A stretch of DNA of 64,000 nucleotides, taken from positions 372,001-436,000 of the forward strand of contig QXJR01000007.1 of the NCBI GenBank assembly GCA_020975725.1. Direction: 5' to 3'. Shown here one piece after another: positions 45,220 to 53,970 of the stretch. Within the stretch, counting starts at the first letter, position 1. Every line of letters begins with the position of its first letter. Under the pieces are notes generated by a model, which worked only from the letters and a program-made list of their open reading frames with translations, did no database searches and had not been told where the DNA came from. The position numbers were made by a program, and so were the translations under genes. This stretch comes from Picocystis sp. L7. Its lineage: Eukaryota > Chlorophyta > Picocystophyceae > Picocystales > Picocystaceae.

Positions 45220-47823
45220 ATGGCGTCGCGAAGGCTGTTCGCGCTCGTCGCGCTCGTCGCCTTGGCCATTGCCGCGGCCGCAGATGTCGTGGAAAGCGGT
45301 GTGAACCCCAGTGCGTGCGGAATCGGGCGTCCAGAGGTGATCGAAGCCAACGAAGGGTTCATACAGGTCGGGGAACGTGGAGGGGAGCACGAGCCGAATC
45401 TGTACTGCCAGTGGCTCATACAATCCAACAGATCGCAATTCCAGAATGGGAACAGATCTGTCCTTGTGCTGAGCTTTGATTGGTTCGCGACTGAGGCTTG
45501 TTGTGATTATCTGGTGGTATATGGGACAGAGCAGGCCACAGATCCACTTGCGGTGTTGTCTGGTAGCATAGATGCAGAATCTACGCTCATCGTGAGTCCC
45601 ACAGGAGTATTCCTGCTGGAGTTCCGGAGCGATGAACGCTTGCAAGAGAGTGGGTTTAGGGCTAGGTTTGCGCTGACAGACCCGCCACGCAAGCCTTTGC
45701 TTATCCAAGAAGGTGGACAACTGCGCCAGAATTTGGCTGATTACGCGGTGGAAACGTTCTCCACACAGCTTGAACCTGAATCTGTTCAGGACTTGGAGGG
45801 GTTGGGACAGGACATTGACTCAGATGTGGTGGTTGTGCTTGATTCAAGCAACTTCACCTCCAATGCAATGCCTTTTCTTGGCGCCATCCGTTCCATCAAC
45901 GGTTCGATGCTTTTACAGGACATCAGGTTACCAACAGCCCTGGACCTGAGCTTCTTTGAAAATTTGGAGGAGATCTCAACGTCTCTGGCCATTGTTGAAA
46001 GCAACACGGCGTCATTGCTTGGGCTGGAGAAAATTAGAAGGCTGAATGAAAATCTTTTGCTCTATAACAACAAGCTGTTTGATAGTCTGGAGGGATTAGC
46101 AGGCTTGGAGTTTATCGACGGGTCCATTATCATTGTAGGGAATCAACGTTTGTCTACTCTGCACGGGCTGGAAAAAGTGAGGACGATTGAAGGGGACCTC
46201 ATCATTCGAAACAACCCCAGGCTTATTTCGTTGCAAGGCCTGGATAGTCTGGAATCGATTGGTGGCAGCCTGCAAGTAGAGTTGAACAGTGGTCTTAGCT
46301 CTATGGACGGACTAGGTTCCTTGCTTTCTGTAAACGGGAGCCTGGTAATTAGATCGAACAGTGGGCTAGGATCACTCAGTGGTCTTGATAATTTGTCCAG
46401 TGTTGAAAGAGACATTTTCATCGAAGACAACCCTGCTCTGCTGACCATGGAGGGTATAGAAAACTTGACAGAATGCAAGGGAACCTTGCGCATAAACTCC
46501 AATAGAGGTCTGACCTCGTTGCGAGGGCTTCAAATTGTTGCCATCGAAGGGGAGCTAGATATCTGGGACAACGATGCCCTTTCTTCTCTTGTAGGTCTTG
46601 AGACCATCAGGACTGCTTCTGCAGGGGTCATCATAGACAATAACGATCAGCTTATATCTTTGAAAGGGCTTGACAACATATCTTCCATTGGCGGATCACT
46701 TCTTTTGAGGTTCAACGAGGCCCTTTGGGAACTTGAGGGTCTGGGCCTGTTGAAAGAAGTGAACGGATCCCTTGTTATTTGGAAGAACGGAGCACTGGGA
46801 AAAATAAGTGCCTTGGGAAATCTGGAAATTGTAAGAGGGGATGTCACCATTGAAGACACGGATGCTCTTCCAAGCCTGCATGGGCTGGAAAAGCTCAGGA
46901 GGATTGATGGTAACTTCAACTTGCTAAACAACAACGGAATCATCAGTCTCAATGGATTGCAAAGCTTGCGCTTTGTTGGCGGGGATGTCGATGTCGCTGA
47001 CAACAGTGCGCTCTCTAGTTTTTTGGGCCTTGGAAACCTTGAAGATGTGGAGGGTACGTTGCTGATACGAATGAATCACAAGTTAGTCAGCCTGCAAGGC
47101 CTTGGGAAGTTGCGGAACCTTGGAGAGTCTCTAATCATTGAGAGCAATGATGGCTTGAATACCCTGGCTGGGCTTTCGTCTCTAACTTTGGTTCGGGAGA
47201 CGCTGTTCGTATCGGCCAATGCAGGCCTCCGGTCCCTGAACGGCTTGTCCATTCGTGAAGTGAAGGATGCTACAATTATCAACAACAATGTCCTTTCAAG
47301 TTTGGAGGGTTTGGAGAGCCTGCTGAAAGTATTTGGAAACTTAGATGTCACGCGAAATCCCCGCTTGCAATCGTTGCTTGGACTCAAGGAGCTGAGTGTG
47401 ATAGGAGGGAATTTTTCGCTTACTACTAATGGTCAGTTGGAAACTCTTGATGGTCTCGACAATTTGGCAGAGATCGGTGGGAACGTTGATATCCGGGGGA
47501 ACTTTTTGCTGGCGGAGAGCGAGAGTTTGACGAGAACACCAATGCAAACCCCCATTACTGCAGTCATGGGTAACTCGATCAACCTTTCCCAAAACAGCTT
47601 GTCAGGAGCGATTCCAGTGAGCTTTTTGCTTGGGTCTGAGCCAGTTAACATGGACCTATCTTACAACAGGTATGAAGGGCCTCTTGATCCCAGCCTTTGC
47701 AATATCGAAGGTCTGCTTCTATTGGACGTGTCCCACAATCACTTGCTGTGTGGAGACGTGCCAGAAAAGTGCGGCCCGGCTCTGAAGTACGACTTCACGA
47801 GCCTCGGATTTCCATGTCTATAG
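45220..47823 (+). CDS. secreted protein with CUB domain and receptor L-domain-like repeats
   Basis: 867 residues. A clear signal peptide (MASRRLFALVALVALAIAAAA) is followed by a CUB domain (about residues 28-150) with CGIG, LYCQWLIQ, CCDYLVVYG and the closing SGFRARF. From about residue 190 to 790 come some 12-13 repeats of roughly 45 residues with the pattern L.GL..L..I.G.L.I..N..L.SL.GL, as in receptor L-domains or bacterial BspA-like beta-solenoids. A short plant-like LRR end (LSQNSLSGAIPVSFL, MDLSYNRYEGPLDP) and a Cys-containing C-terminus close it. No transmembrane helix, so probably secreted or wall-bound. Many N-x-S/T sites. The combination is unusual; partner and role are unknown. Confidence 0.85.
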   Translation: MASRRLFALVALVALAIAAAADVVESGVNPSACGIGRPEVIEANEGFIQVGERGGEHEPNLYCQWLIQSNRSQFQNGNRSVLVLSFDWFATEACCDYLVVYGTEQATDPLAVLSGSIDAESTLIVSPTGVFLLEFRSDERLQESGFRARFALTDPPRKPLLIQEGGQLRQNLADYAVETFSTQLEPESVQDLEGLGQDIDSDVVVVLDSSNFTSNAMPFLGAIRSINGSMLLQDIRLPTALDLSFFENLEEISTSLAIVESNTASLLGLEKIRRLNENLLLYNNKLFDSLEGLAGLEFIDGSIIIVGNQRLSTLHGLEKVRTIEGDLIIRNNPRLISLQGLDSLESIGGSLQVELNSGLSSMDGLGSLLSVNGSLVIRSNSGLGSLSGLDNLSSVERDIFIEDNPALLTMEGIENLTECKGTLRINSNRGLTSLRGLQIVAIEGELDIWDNDALSSLVGLETIRTASAGVIIDNNDQLISLKGLDNISSIGGSLLLRFNEALWELEGLGLLKEVNGSLVIWKNGALGKISALGNLEIVRGDVTIEDTDALPSLHGLEKLRRIDGNFNLLNNNGIISLNGLQSLRFVGGDVDVADNSALSSFLGLGNLEDVEGTLLIRMNHKLVSLQGLGKLRNLGESLIIESNDGLNTLAGLSSLTLVRETLFVSANAGLRSLNGLSIREVKDATIINNNVLSSLEGLESLLKVFGNLDVTRNPRLQSLLGLKELSVIGGNFSLTTNGQLETLDGLDNLAEIGGNVDIRGNFLLAESESLTRTPMQTPITAVMGNSINLSQNSLSGAIPVSFLLGSEPVNMDLSYNRYEGPLDPSLCNIEGLLLLDVSHNHLLCGDVPEKCGPALKYDFTSLGFPCL

Positions 47824-48288
47824 AAGAATCTGAGGGGTGTATCGATTTGTGCATGTGTGCTTGCTTGCCTTCTGGCCCTGGGCCATCCCAGGTTTGCTGC
47901 TTGAGAGTTCCAACCCGTCCGTGACCCTGATGAAGAATATTCTCCCCAACCTCGAGGGGGACATCGACCGACCGACATGGCGCATGTCCAAACGTCGCAC
48001 GACACCTCGCGTGTGCAATTCGTGGCAGTGCCGCTTCGTCCAGACCTCTTCGGTAAGAAATTGTGATTCAGGCTCGAGCGTGGCGGATGATGTCACTTCG
48101 GAAGCGAATTGCGGCTTGTCTTGCTACGAATACGAATGGAAGTGCAGACTCACACGCACATGTGGTGCATGTGCGCGCCAGGGAAACTTGCGGCATGGGT
48201 TCAACACCTTCCTGGACTCTATCCTCGTGTTCTAGCAACTGATCGTTTGTTTCGCGTGACTATCGATTTCAGTTAGGGACGCTTCACC
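47824..48288. other. intergenic region
   Basis: No supported gene between the tandem CUB/L-domain and CD36 genes; a short plus-strand frame ending at 48235 has no recognisable features. Confidence 0.45.
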
Positions 48289-50580
48289 ATGGACGAAGAT
48301 GCCCTGACTTCGCCAAGGCGCAGGCTCACTAGGCCCAACATGGAGGGAGGTAGCACAAAGGATGCTGGCCTGGAGGATGTCCTCGACCCAGTGAGCAAAA
48401 AGTGTAGTGAGACGCACAACGAACCCTACGAACATAATGGCGTGATCAGATCATACTTCATGAACGACGATGGCCAAATTGTCCATGGCCGCAGTTATTT
48501 TTGTCTGAACCTGTGTGGTTTGACCGGCCTGCTGATATTATTCGTAGGATTCGTGTGTGGCTTGATTATCGTCCCTGGGAAAACAGCCAACGATATCTAC
48601 AATGGATTTGTCATATCCACAAGCACAGAGTGCTACAAGAACGATTCCTCCATTCCACAAGTTTGTGGTGGGGAACTCACCTACGAGTACTTCTTCTGGA
48701 ACATCACAAACCCCCAGGATTATGTCGATGGAATCTCACCCCCACTATTACGTGAGGTTGGCCCCTACACATTTGCAGTCAAGCAACGTCATTACAACGT
48801 GCATTTTTCAAGTGGGAGAAAGACCGTCGGATATGACACCGCCCAATTTTTCAGTTTCAAACCAGACAAGTCATGTCCAACATGCACGCTTGGAGACATG
48901 GTAATATCTCCCAATGCTGTCTACCTAGGGATCCTGCAATCTCAACAGGTACCGGAGCACCAGGCAGGAAAAGCAGAAATTGCTGTGGGGACACTGGCTG
49001 TTGGGTCGATAGTCTCAGGTGTGGTCCAGAATATAGCTACGTTGATCGATCCTACTCAGTCAAATCCAACGGGCAGCAAGAGTATGGCGATCCTCCAATG
49101 GGCCAGGGGGCAGATTTTTGAGGACTTTTGCGTGCCTGGAGAACTTCCACCTACTTTACCTCCAGAATCCTATCTTGTGTACAGTGTTTGGGCTACATGC
49201 ATTGCTGGGCAGCCACCATCCCTTGCCTTCCCTGATGAATCGCAAGCCCTTGCTCTCTTTGATTTCATGGAGAGCTACCCAGGTTCAGCACATGCCGTTT
49301 GGAGCAGGGCCCCTGGCCAACCGTTTGCAGCACTAGCCAACTTTTCTGAAGTTCACTTGCTTCTTTTTAGTGCTTACATTGAATTCCTTTCTGCAACATT
49401 GGCAATTCCGGGCATTCAATCAACCCTTGGCAATTTCTTAGATCCTGAAGCAGGAGGCATTCTGGTGCACCGCTCAGTTGGAGGTCGTCTTTTCGGCTGG
49501 CAAGACCCCCTCCTTACCTCCCTGATTGGTAATGTGACTGAAGCAACCCAAAGGATTGTTTTTGGGTTCCTGCCTGACTTCAACGACACTTCAGAAGAGT
49601 TCGGGTTCGAAACGCATCCCTTTGTGAACAGCATTCTACTCAGCACAGGTTACGGGGAGGACGCTTCCACTAGCCGCAATCTCACACAAGTAATGGAATA
49701 CAACGGGCGAGGTGCATGGAATGCTAAACTTGTCAGTGAGTACAATCGCCCGGGCAGCACCGCAAATTCTGAGGATAACGGTGGAATGCTAGATAGCTGG
49801 GTAGGAATGGTTGAAAACTTGCAAGTCCCTGTGAGAGGAAGCAATGGTGGACTGCATGGCCTAAATATAGAGAAAGAGGAGAAACTTGTAACCTTTGACC
49901 ACGAATCCTTCCGGCCAACTGAATGGACTCTGGCAGAGGAAGTTGAAAAGCATGGGCTGCAAATCTACATTTACGAGCTCGCCGAGTCCGAGCTAACACC
50001 ATGCCCTTCTTGCCCCTTCCCTGAGCACCTTTACGGTGTCCAGAATCGAAGCTTCATCTCCGGTGTTGAATCCATTGCCAGTAGAGCGCACTTCTATCAG
50101 GCTGACCCAGTCATCGTGAAGACCTGGGGGAATGCATCCAGCGTTTTCAGCCCTGAGCCTTCGACGCACGAATCGCGGATGGAAGTTGAACCTAACCTCG
50201 GACTTACCGTTTCTATCCAAACGACATACCAGTTCAGCGTGAAGTTGTCCCCGACAGATGTGTTGTATCCTCAGCTTTGGACCACCCGTTCCAACGCAAC
50301 CGGATCTGGAGGCGGCGATGAAGGCTACGACTACTTGTGGGTTCCAGATTTCTGGCTCAAAGTCTCTGCAGAGGCCAGCAGACGGGACATTAGTGACATC
50401 AAGAAGCTCGTAACCTTGGAGAGGAACCTGCAGGGCTTATGTTTGGTGGTCCTTCCCCTCGTCGGTGTCGCGTTGTTGGCGTTTTCGTTGTGGAACCTCC
50501 GACTGAAACCAAGTGCAAGGGCTCTACAAGCCGAAATAAAGAAACTTCGCATGTCCCGTGCCAAGCAGTTGGCGATGTAG
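48289..50580 (+). CDS. CD36/LIMP-2 (SCARB) family membrane receptor
   Basis: 763 residues with the class topology: a cytosolic N-terminus of about 70 residues, a first helix (NLCGLTGLLILFVGFVCGLI), a long extracellular or lumenal domain, a second helix (LCLVVLPLVGVALLAFSL) and a short basic tail. CD36 landmarks: YEYFFWNITNPQDYVDG, PPLLREVGPYTF, the FFSFKPDKS strand, and QTTYQFSVKL before the exit helix. Several N-glycosylation sites. In animals and amoebae the family binds lipids, lipoproteins and bacteria at the surface or transports lipids and enzymes in lysosomes. At 763 residues it is longer than animal CD36 (about 470); the extra length is in the ectodomain. No intron. Confidence 0.88.
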   Translation: MDEDALTSPRRRLTRPNMEGGSTKDAGLEDVLDPVSKKCSETHNEPYEHNGVIRSYFMNDDGQIVHGRSYFCLNLCGLTGLLILFVGFVCGLIIVPGKTANDIYNGFVISTSTECYKNDSSIPQVCGGELTYEYFFWNITNPQDYVDGISPPLLREVGPYTFAVKQRHYNVHFSSGRKTVGYDTAQFFSFKPDKSCPTCTLGDMVISPNAVYLGILQSQQVPEHQAGKAEIAVGTLAVGSIVSGVVQNIATLIDPTQSNPTGSKSMAILQWARGQIFEDFCVPGELPPTLPPESYLVYSVWATCIAGQPPSLAFPDESQALALFDFMESYPGSAHAVWSRAPGQPFAALANFSEVHLLLFSAYIEFLSATLAIPGIQSTLGNFLDPEAGGILVHRSVGGRLFGWQDPLLTSLIGNVTEATQRIVFGFLPDFNDTSEEFGFETHPFVNSILLSTGYGEDASTSRNLTQVMEYNGRGAWNAKLVSEYNRPGSTANSEDNGGMLDSWVGMVENLQVPVRGSNGGLHGLNIEKEEKLVTFDHESFRPTEWTLAEEVEKHGLQIYIYELAESELTPCPSCPFPEHLYGVQNRSFISGVESIASRAHFYQADPVIVKTWGNASSVFSPEPSTHESRMEVEPNLGLTVSIQTTYQFSVKLSPTDVLYPQLWTTRSNATGSGGGDEGYDYLWVPDFWLKVSAEASRRDISDIKKLVTLERNLQGLCLVVLPLVGVALLAFSLWNLRLKPSARALQAEIKKLRMSRAKQLAM

Positions 50581-50619
50581 TGGTGGTAGCTTGTCCTGAT
50601 GTGGTGCTGCCGGGATGCC

Positions 50620-51603
50620 TCATACCTGGTCGAGGTCCTCGTGGACCAGTCCATCCAGCACGAGGGCTCCTTTGCGCATGAGACGTCTTACCGCTCCCTC
50701 GAACGTTTCCTGACATCCGGTAGCTCCCAGGTGGATCCGCCTGCGACCTGTGTCGGATCCATTCTCGTGCTTCTTCGAGTTCTTGGTCTTCACACCGTTC
50801 TCCTGGATTTCGACGAGCCTCCGGATGGCGTGTTGTGCCACAGGCAGTTCTGGATGGACCACCGTCACGTGAGCGGGCAGCATCCGGCTCAGTTCTTCCT
50901 GCACGAAGCTGTAATGGGTGCATCCGAGCGCAACGACGTCGACGCCTCGTTCCAGCGGCTCTTCCAGCGCTCTTTCCAGCAGGTTCCTCACCTGCGGTCC
51001 GTCGACTTCGCCTGCTTCCACGAGTTCCGCCAATCCCACCATGGGGACGAGGAACACGTCCGCGTCTTTCGCGTAGGTGTGGCACAGCCTCGCCAATCGC
51101 TTCCCTTGGACGGTCCTGCGCGTGGCCAGGACCGCGACGCGGCGACTGGCGCTCTTGGCCATCGCTGGTTTCAGCGGCGGTTCCACGCCCACCACCGGCA
51201 CCTGTGCGCCGAGCTGTCGTCGCAAGGCTTCCAATCCTTCCGAACACGCGGTGTTGCACGCCACCACCACGAGCTCGCATCCTTCGTCCACCAGCTGCTT
51301 CCCACACGCAAGCACCCTTTCGCGCACGTACGTCCTGTCCTTCTCGCCGTAAGGAAAGTGCGCCGAATCCGCCACGTATCGCACGTTCACGTCCGCACGT
51401 AGACGTTGCAAGGCAGAAGCCACCGCAAGCCCTCCCACGCCCGAATCGAAGACGCCCACCGTGCGCGTCGACAGGCGCGCGCCTTCGTGCGGCATGCCGT
51501 CGGTGGCGATGGAGCCACACCCGATGGGTGCCTGCACCTGCACCTGCACGTGGGTCGGTGAAGGGATGTGCAAAAGGATGGACAGCATGGAGCCACGCCC
51601 CAT
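50620..51603 (-). CDS. murI: glutamate racemase
   Basis: 327 residues from the ATG at 51603. The catalytic core starts near residue 45 at TVGVFDSGVGGLAV; then ADSAHFPYGEKDRTYVRER, VVACNTACSEGLEAL with the first catalytic Cys, VVGVEPPLKPA, and DVVALGCTHYSF with the second catalytic Cys, and HPELPVAQHAI. The two-cysteine, cofactor-independent mechanism interconverts L- and D-glutamate. The core is complete, so the gene looks functional. The 44-residue N-terminal extension has no obvious signal; an internal ATG (MPHEGARLS) lies close to the core. The C-terminus has a 50-residue extra tail. In bacteria it supplies D-Glu for peptidoglycan; a eukaryotic copy suggests bacterial or cyanobacterial origin (inference). 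Ends 40 bp from the CD36 stop, convergent. Confidence 0.92.
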   Translation of the reverse strand: MGRGSMLSILLHIPSPTHVQVQVQAPIGCGSIATDGMPHEGARLSTRTVGVFDSGVGGLAVASALQRLRADVNVRYVADSAHFPYGEKDRTYVRERVLACGKQLVDEGCELVVVACNTACSEGLEALRRQLGAQVPVVGVEPPLKPAMAKSASRRVAVLATRRTVQGKRLARLCHTYAKDADVFLVPMVGLAELVEAGEVDGPQVRNLLERALEEPLERGVDVVALGCTHYSFVQEELSRMLPAHVTVVHPELPVAQHAIRRLVEIQENGVKTKNSKKHENGSDTGRRRIHLGATGCQETFEGAVRRLMRKGALVLDGLVHEDLDQV

Positions 51604-51798
51604 CGCGTTGGAGACACCAACCAACCATGGTGGGCCTGCTTCAAGTGGACGCGTCGTACGTACGCATCCTCACGTGCGCACACGCAGGAAGGAGATGGAC
51701 GCACGGGTCGTGGTGAGTAGAGGCGGGGTTCCCATCCATAACGTGTATGAATTCGCGCGGGGTTCGTGGGCTCTGCCCGCTGCCACGCACAAGGGGAG

Positions 51799-52967
51799 CT
51801 ACATGATGATCTGAGGCGTAAGGACGTTGCTCTTGATCTCCTTGTGCGGGAGAACGATCGCCCCGTTCGTGTACACCTCGTCCTTGCAGTGCACGTCCTC
51901 GCCCAGCACGGTCATGTTCTCCATCCTTACCCATCTTCCGATGACCGAATCCCATCCGATGATGCTTCCGCTCACGCAAGCGTAGGACTTGATGTGCACG
52001 CCTCGCATGATGGTGCAGTGCTTCAGACGCACCCCATCGTCCACCACCACGTTGGGACCGATGGACACGTCCGGGCCGATGATGCAGTTCTCCCCGATCC
52101 GGGCCGACTTGTCGATGACCACGTTCCCGACGATGTACGGGGCGGACGCCAGCCTGTGAGGAGCGCTGGCACGCAACGAGCTCAGGTACAGGCCCAGGCC
52201 CGTCAAGTAATCCCTCGGCTGTCCCACGTCCATCCAAAATCCAGGCAGGACCATGGCATACAGGCTACCGTCCTCGGCGATCTTGGGGAAGATTTCCTTC
52301 TCGATGCTGGTGGGCCTCAGCTCGATGCGATCCAGCACCGAAGGGTTCAGGATGTAGATCCCAGCGTTGATTTTGTTGCCCACGAACGTCTGAGGCTTCT
52401 CCACGAACCTGTCCACTTTTCCATCCTCTTCCACGACCACGACCCCGTACTTGGACGGTTCGTCGACCTTGGTGACCAGGATGGTGGCTTCCGAGCCCTT
52501 CTCTCGATGGTACTCGATGAGTTCCTTGAGCGGATACTCGCAGCTGACGTCGCTGTTGAGGACGAAGAACGGACGATCGGGATCTTTCGGATCCACGAGG
52601 TGGTCCCTGGCCAGTGCCAGCGGTCCTGCGGTGCCCATGGGTTCGACTTCTTGAGAGCAGGTGATCTTGATGCCCAGCTTCTCCTCGTATTCTTTCAAGA
52701 AGCTCATCATCACGCCCGGCTGGTAGGCGATCGCCAGCACCACCTCGTCCACGCCTGCCTCCTTCAACGCCTGTCGATGCACGTGGTTTCCCTCCCGTCA
52801 GCTTCCACACGCCACCTTCCCTCGCCTCTACGCTTCCCACCGTGGCGCACCTCGATCTGGTGCAGGATCATGGGCTTGTTGGCGAAGTCCACCAGCGGCT
52901 TGGGCACGCTCAGGGTGAGTGGACGGAGCCTCGTGCCATATCCTCCCACCAAGATCAGCGCCTTCAT
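51799..52967 (-). CDS. GMPPB: GDP-mannose pyrophosphorylase, two exons
   Basis: Exon 1 52851-52967 (39 codons) and exon 2 51799-52770 with an 80-nt intron (GTGCGC donor, TCGACAG acceptor, phase 0) give 362 residues, the family length. Exon 1 has the nucleotidyl-transferase loop [17 protein letters not shown]. Exon 2 continues [50 protein letters not shown] and a C-terminal left-handed beta-helix ([14 protein letters not shown]...) ending [14 protein letters not shown]. It makes GDP-mannose from mannose-1-phosphate and GTP for N-glycans, GPI anchors, wall polysaccharides and ascorbate. A (TC)n repeat lies in its 5' flank. Confidence 0.95.
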
Positions 52968-52994
52968 CGCGTCCTTGGCGTCCAATTCCACCTC

Positions 52995-52995
<1 letters not shown>

Positions 52996-53031
<36 letters not shown>
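52996..53031. repeat. (TC)n microsatellite, about 18 units
   Basis: An uninterrupted run of TC on the plus strand (GA on the transcribed strand) 29 bp upstream of the GMPPB start codon, so probably in its 5' UTR or core promoter. Length is likely polymorphic. Confidence 0.95.
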
Positions 53032-53033
<2 letters not shown>

Positions 53034-53370
53034 AGTCGGACACCGACCTGGGCTGGCAAAAAGGGGAGCAGCGTCTCAAACCCTCGCCTCGGGAGGGGGA
53101 GAGGGGGGACAGGAGGGAGGATTTGAGGAGGACCGGAGGGGGTCCCTCGGGGAGGCGGTGCGTCCTCGACGGCACAGGATTCGGTCGGCGCACCGCGTCC
53201 CTCGGGACCCGGACAGGAAAGCGCGGGTGGAGACGTCGGGTGCGTAGGATCCGGGTCCCTCCCTCGACCCCGAGGTGGACGGAGAGGGTCGCCATCGATG
53301 CAGATGGACGTCCGAGGGAGAGCGATGGACACGTGCGAAAACGCGGTTCCATGGAGGATGGAAACTCGCG

Positions 53371-53709
53371 ATGGCGGGATCTGACACGCCGAGGCCTGAC
53401 TCGCCGACCCGCTCGGCACGTGCAGAAGCGTGGTGGGGTCCCGTCGCCGAACGCGTCCGCGAATGGGCGTTCGCAGATCACTCCTCGGACGTCCTCGTCG
53501 GCCAAGTCCTCTGCAACGGCGACTGCAAGGACGCTCCCACGGCTTCAGAAGCGCACGAGTTCGGCCTGCGCAATCGGCGATCCGATCCCGACGGACACCA
53601 CGCACGCGGATGTGCTTGTCCCGCGCAAGCGGCGTCTGATGGCGCGAAGGCCGTGAACAGTCGAACCGCGCCAACCGCACGCTTTCCGTCCATCCAGGCC
53701 GCTCCTTGA
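53371..53709 (+). CDS. possible small protein of unknown function
   Basis: An ATG-initiated frame of 112 residues divergent from GMPPB. The stretch RAEAWWGPVAERVREWAFADHS followed by SDVLVGQVLCNGDC is protein-like, the rest is polar and Ala/Arg-rich. Other frames are open across it too, so coding potential is uncertain, and it could instead be a first exon. No family recognised. Confidence 0.3.
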   Translation: MAGSDTPRPDSPTRSARAEAWWGPVAERVREWAFADHSSDVLVGQVLCNGDCKDAPTASEAHEFGLRNRRSDPDGHHARGCACPAQAASDGAKAVNSRTAPTARFPSIQAAP

Positions 53710-53970
53710 ACGGCGAATCAGGCAGAAGCGCGTGTCTCGATCAGAGCGGAACATGTCGGACGCACGCGATGGTCCGGATGCCGGTTGCTGTCGAGCAGAG
53801 CGATTGCACCGGGAACAAACGGACCACAACGCCGACGCAGTGAATAAAGAGACGGATGCAACAAAATGCTCGTCCAAGATGAACTGGACAGAAAATGTAC
53901 ATGCATGCGCATACAGCGAGCAGAAATTTGTACAGTCGAACAACGGTGCGTAGGATGGAGCAGGAGACGA

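Noticed and set aside
50835-51716. 293-residue plus-strand frame
   Set aside because: Antisense to glutamate racemase; Arg/Pro-rich shadow.
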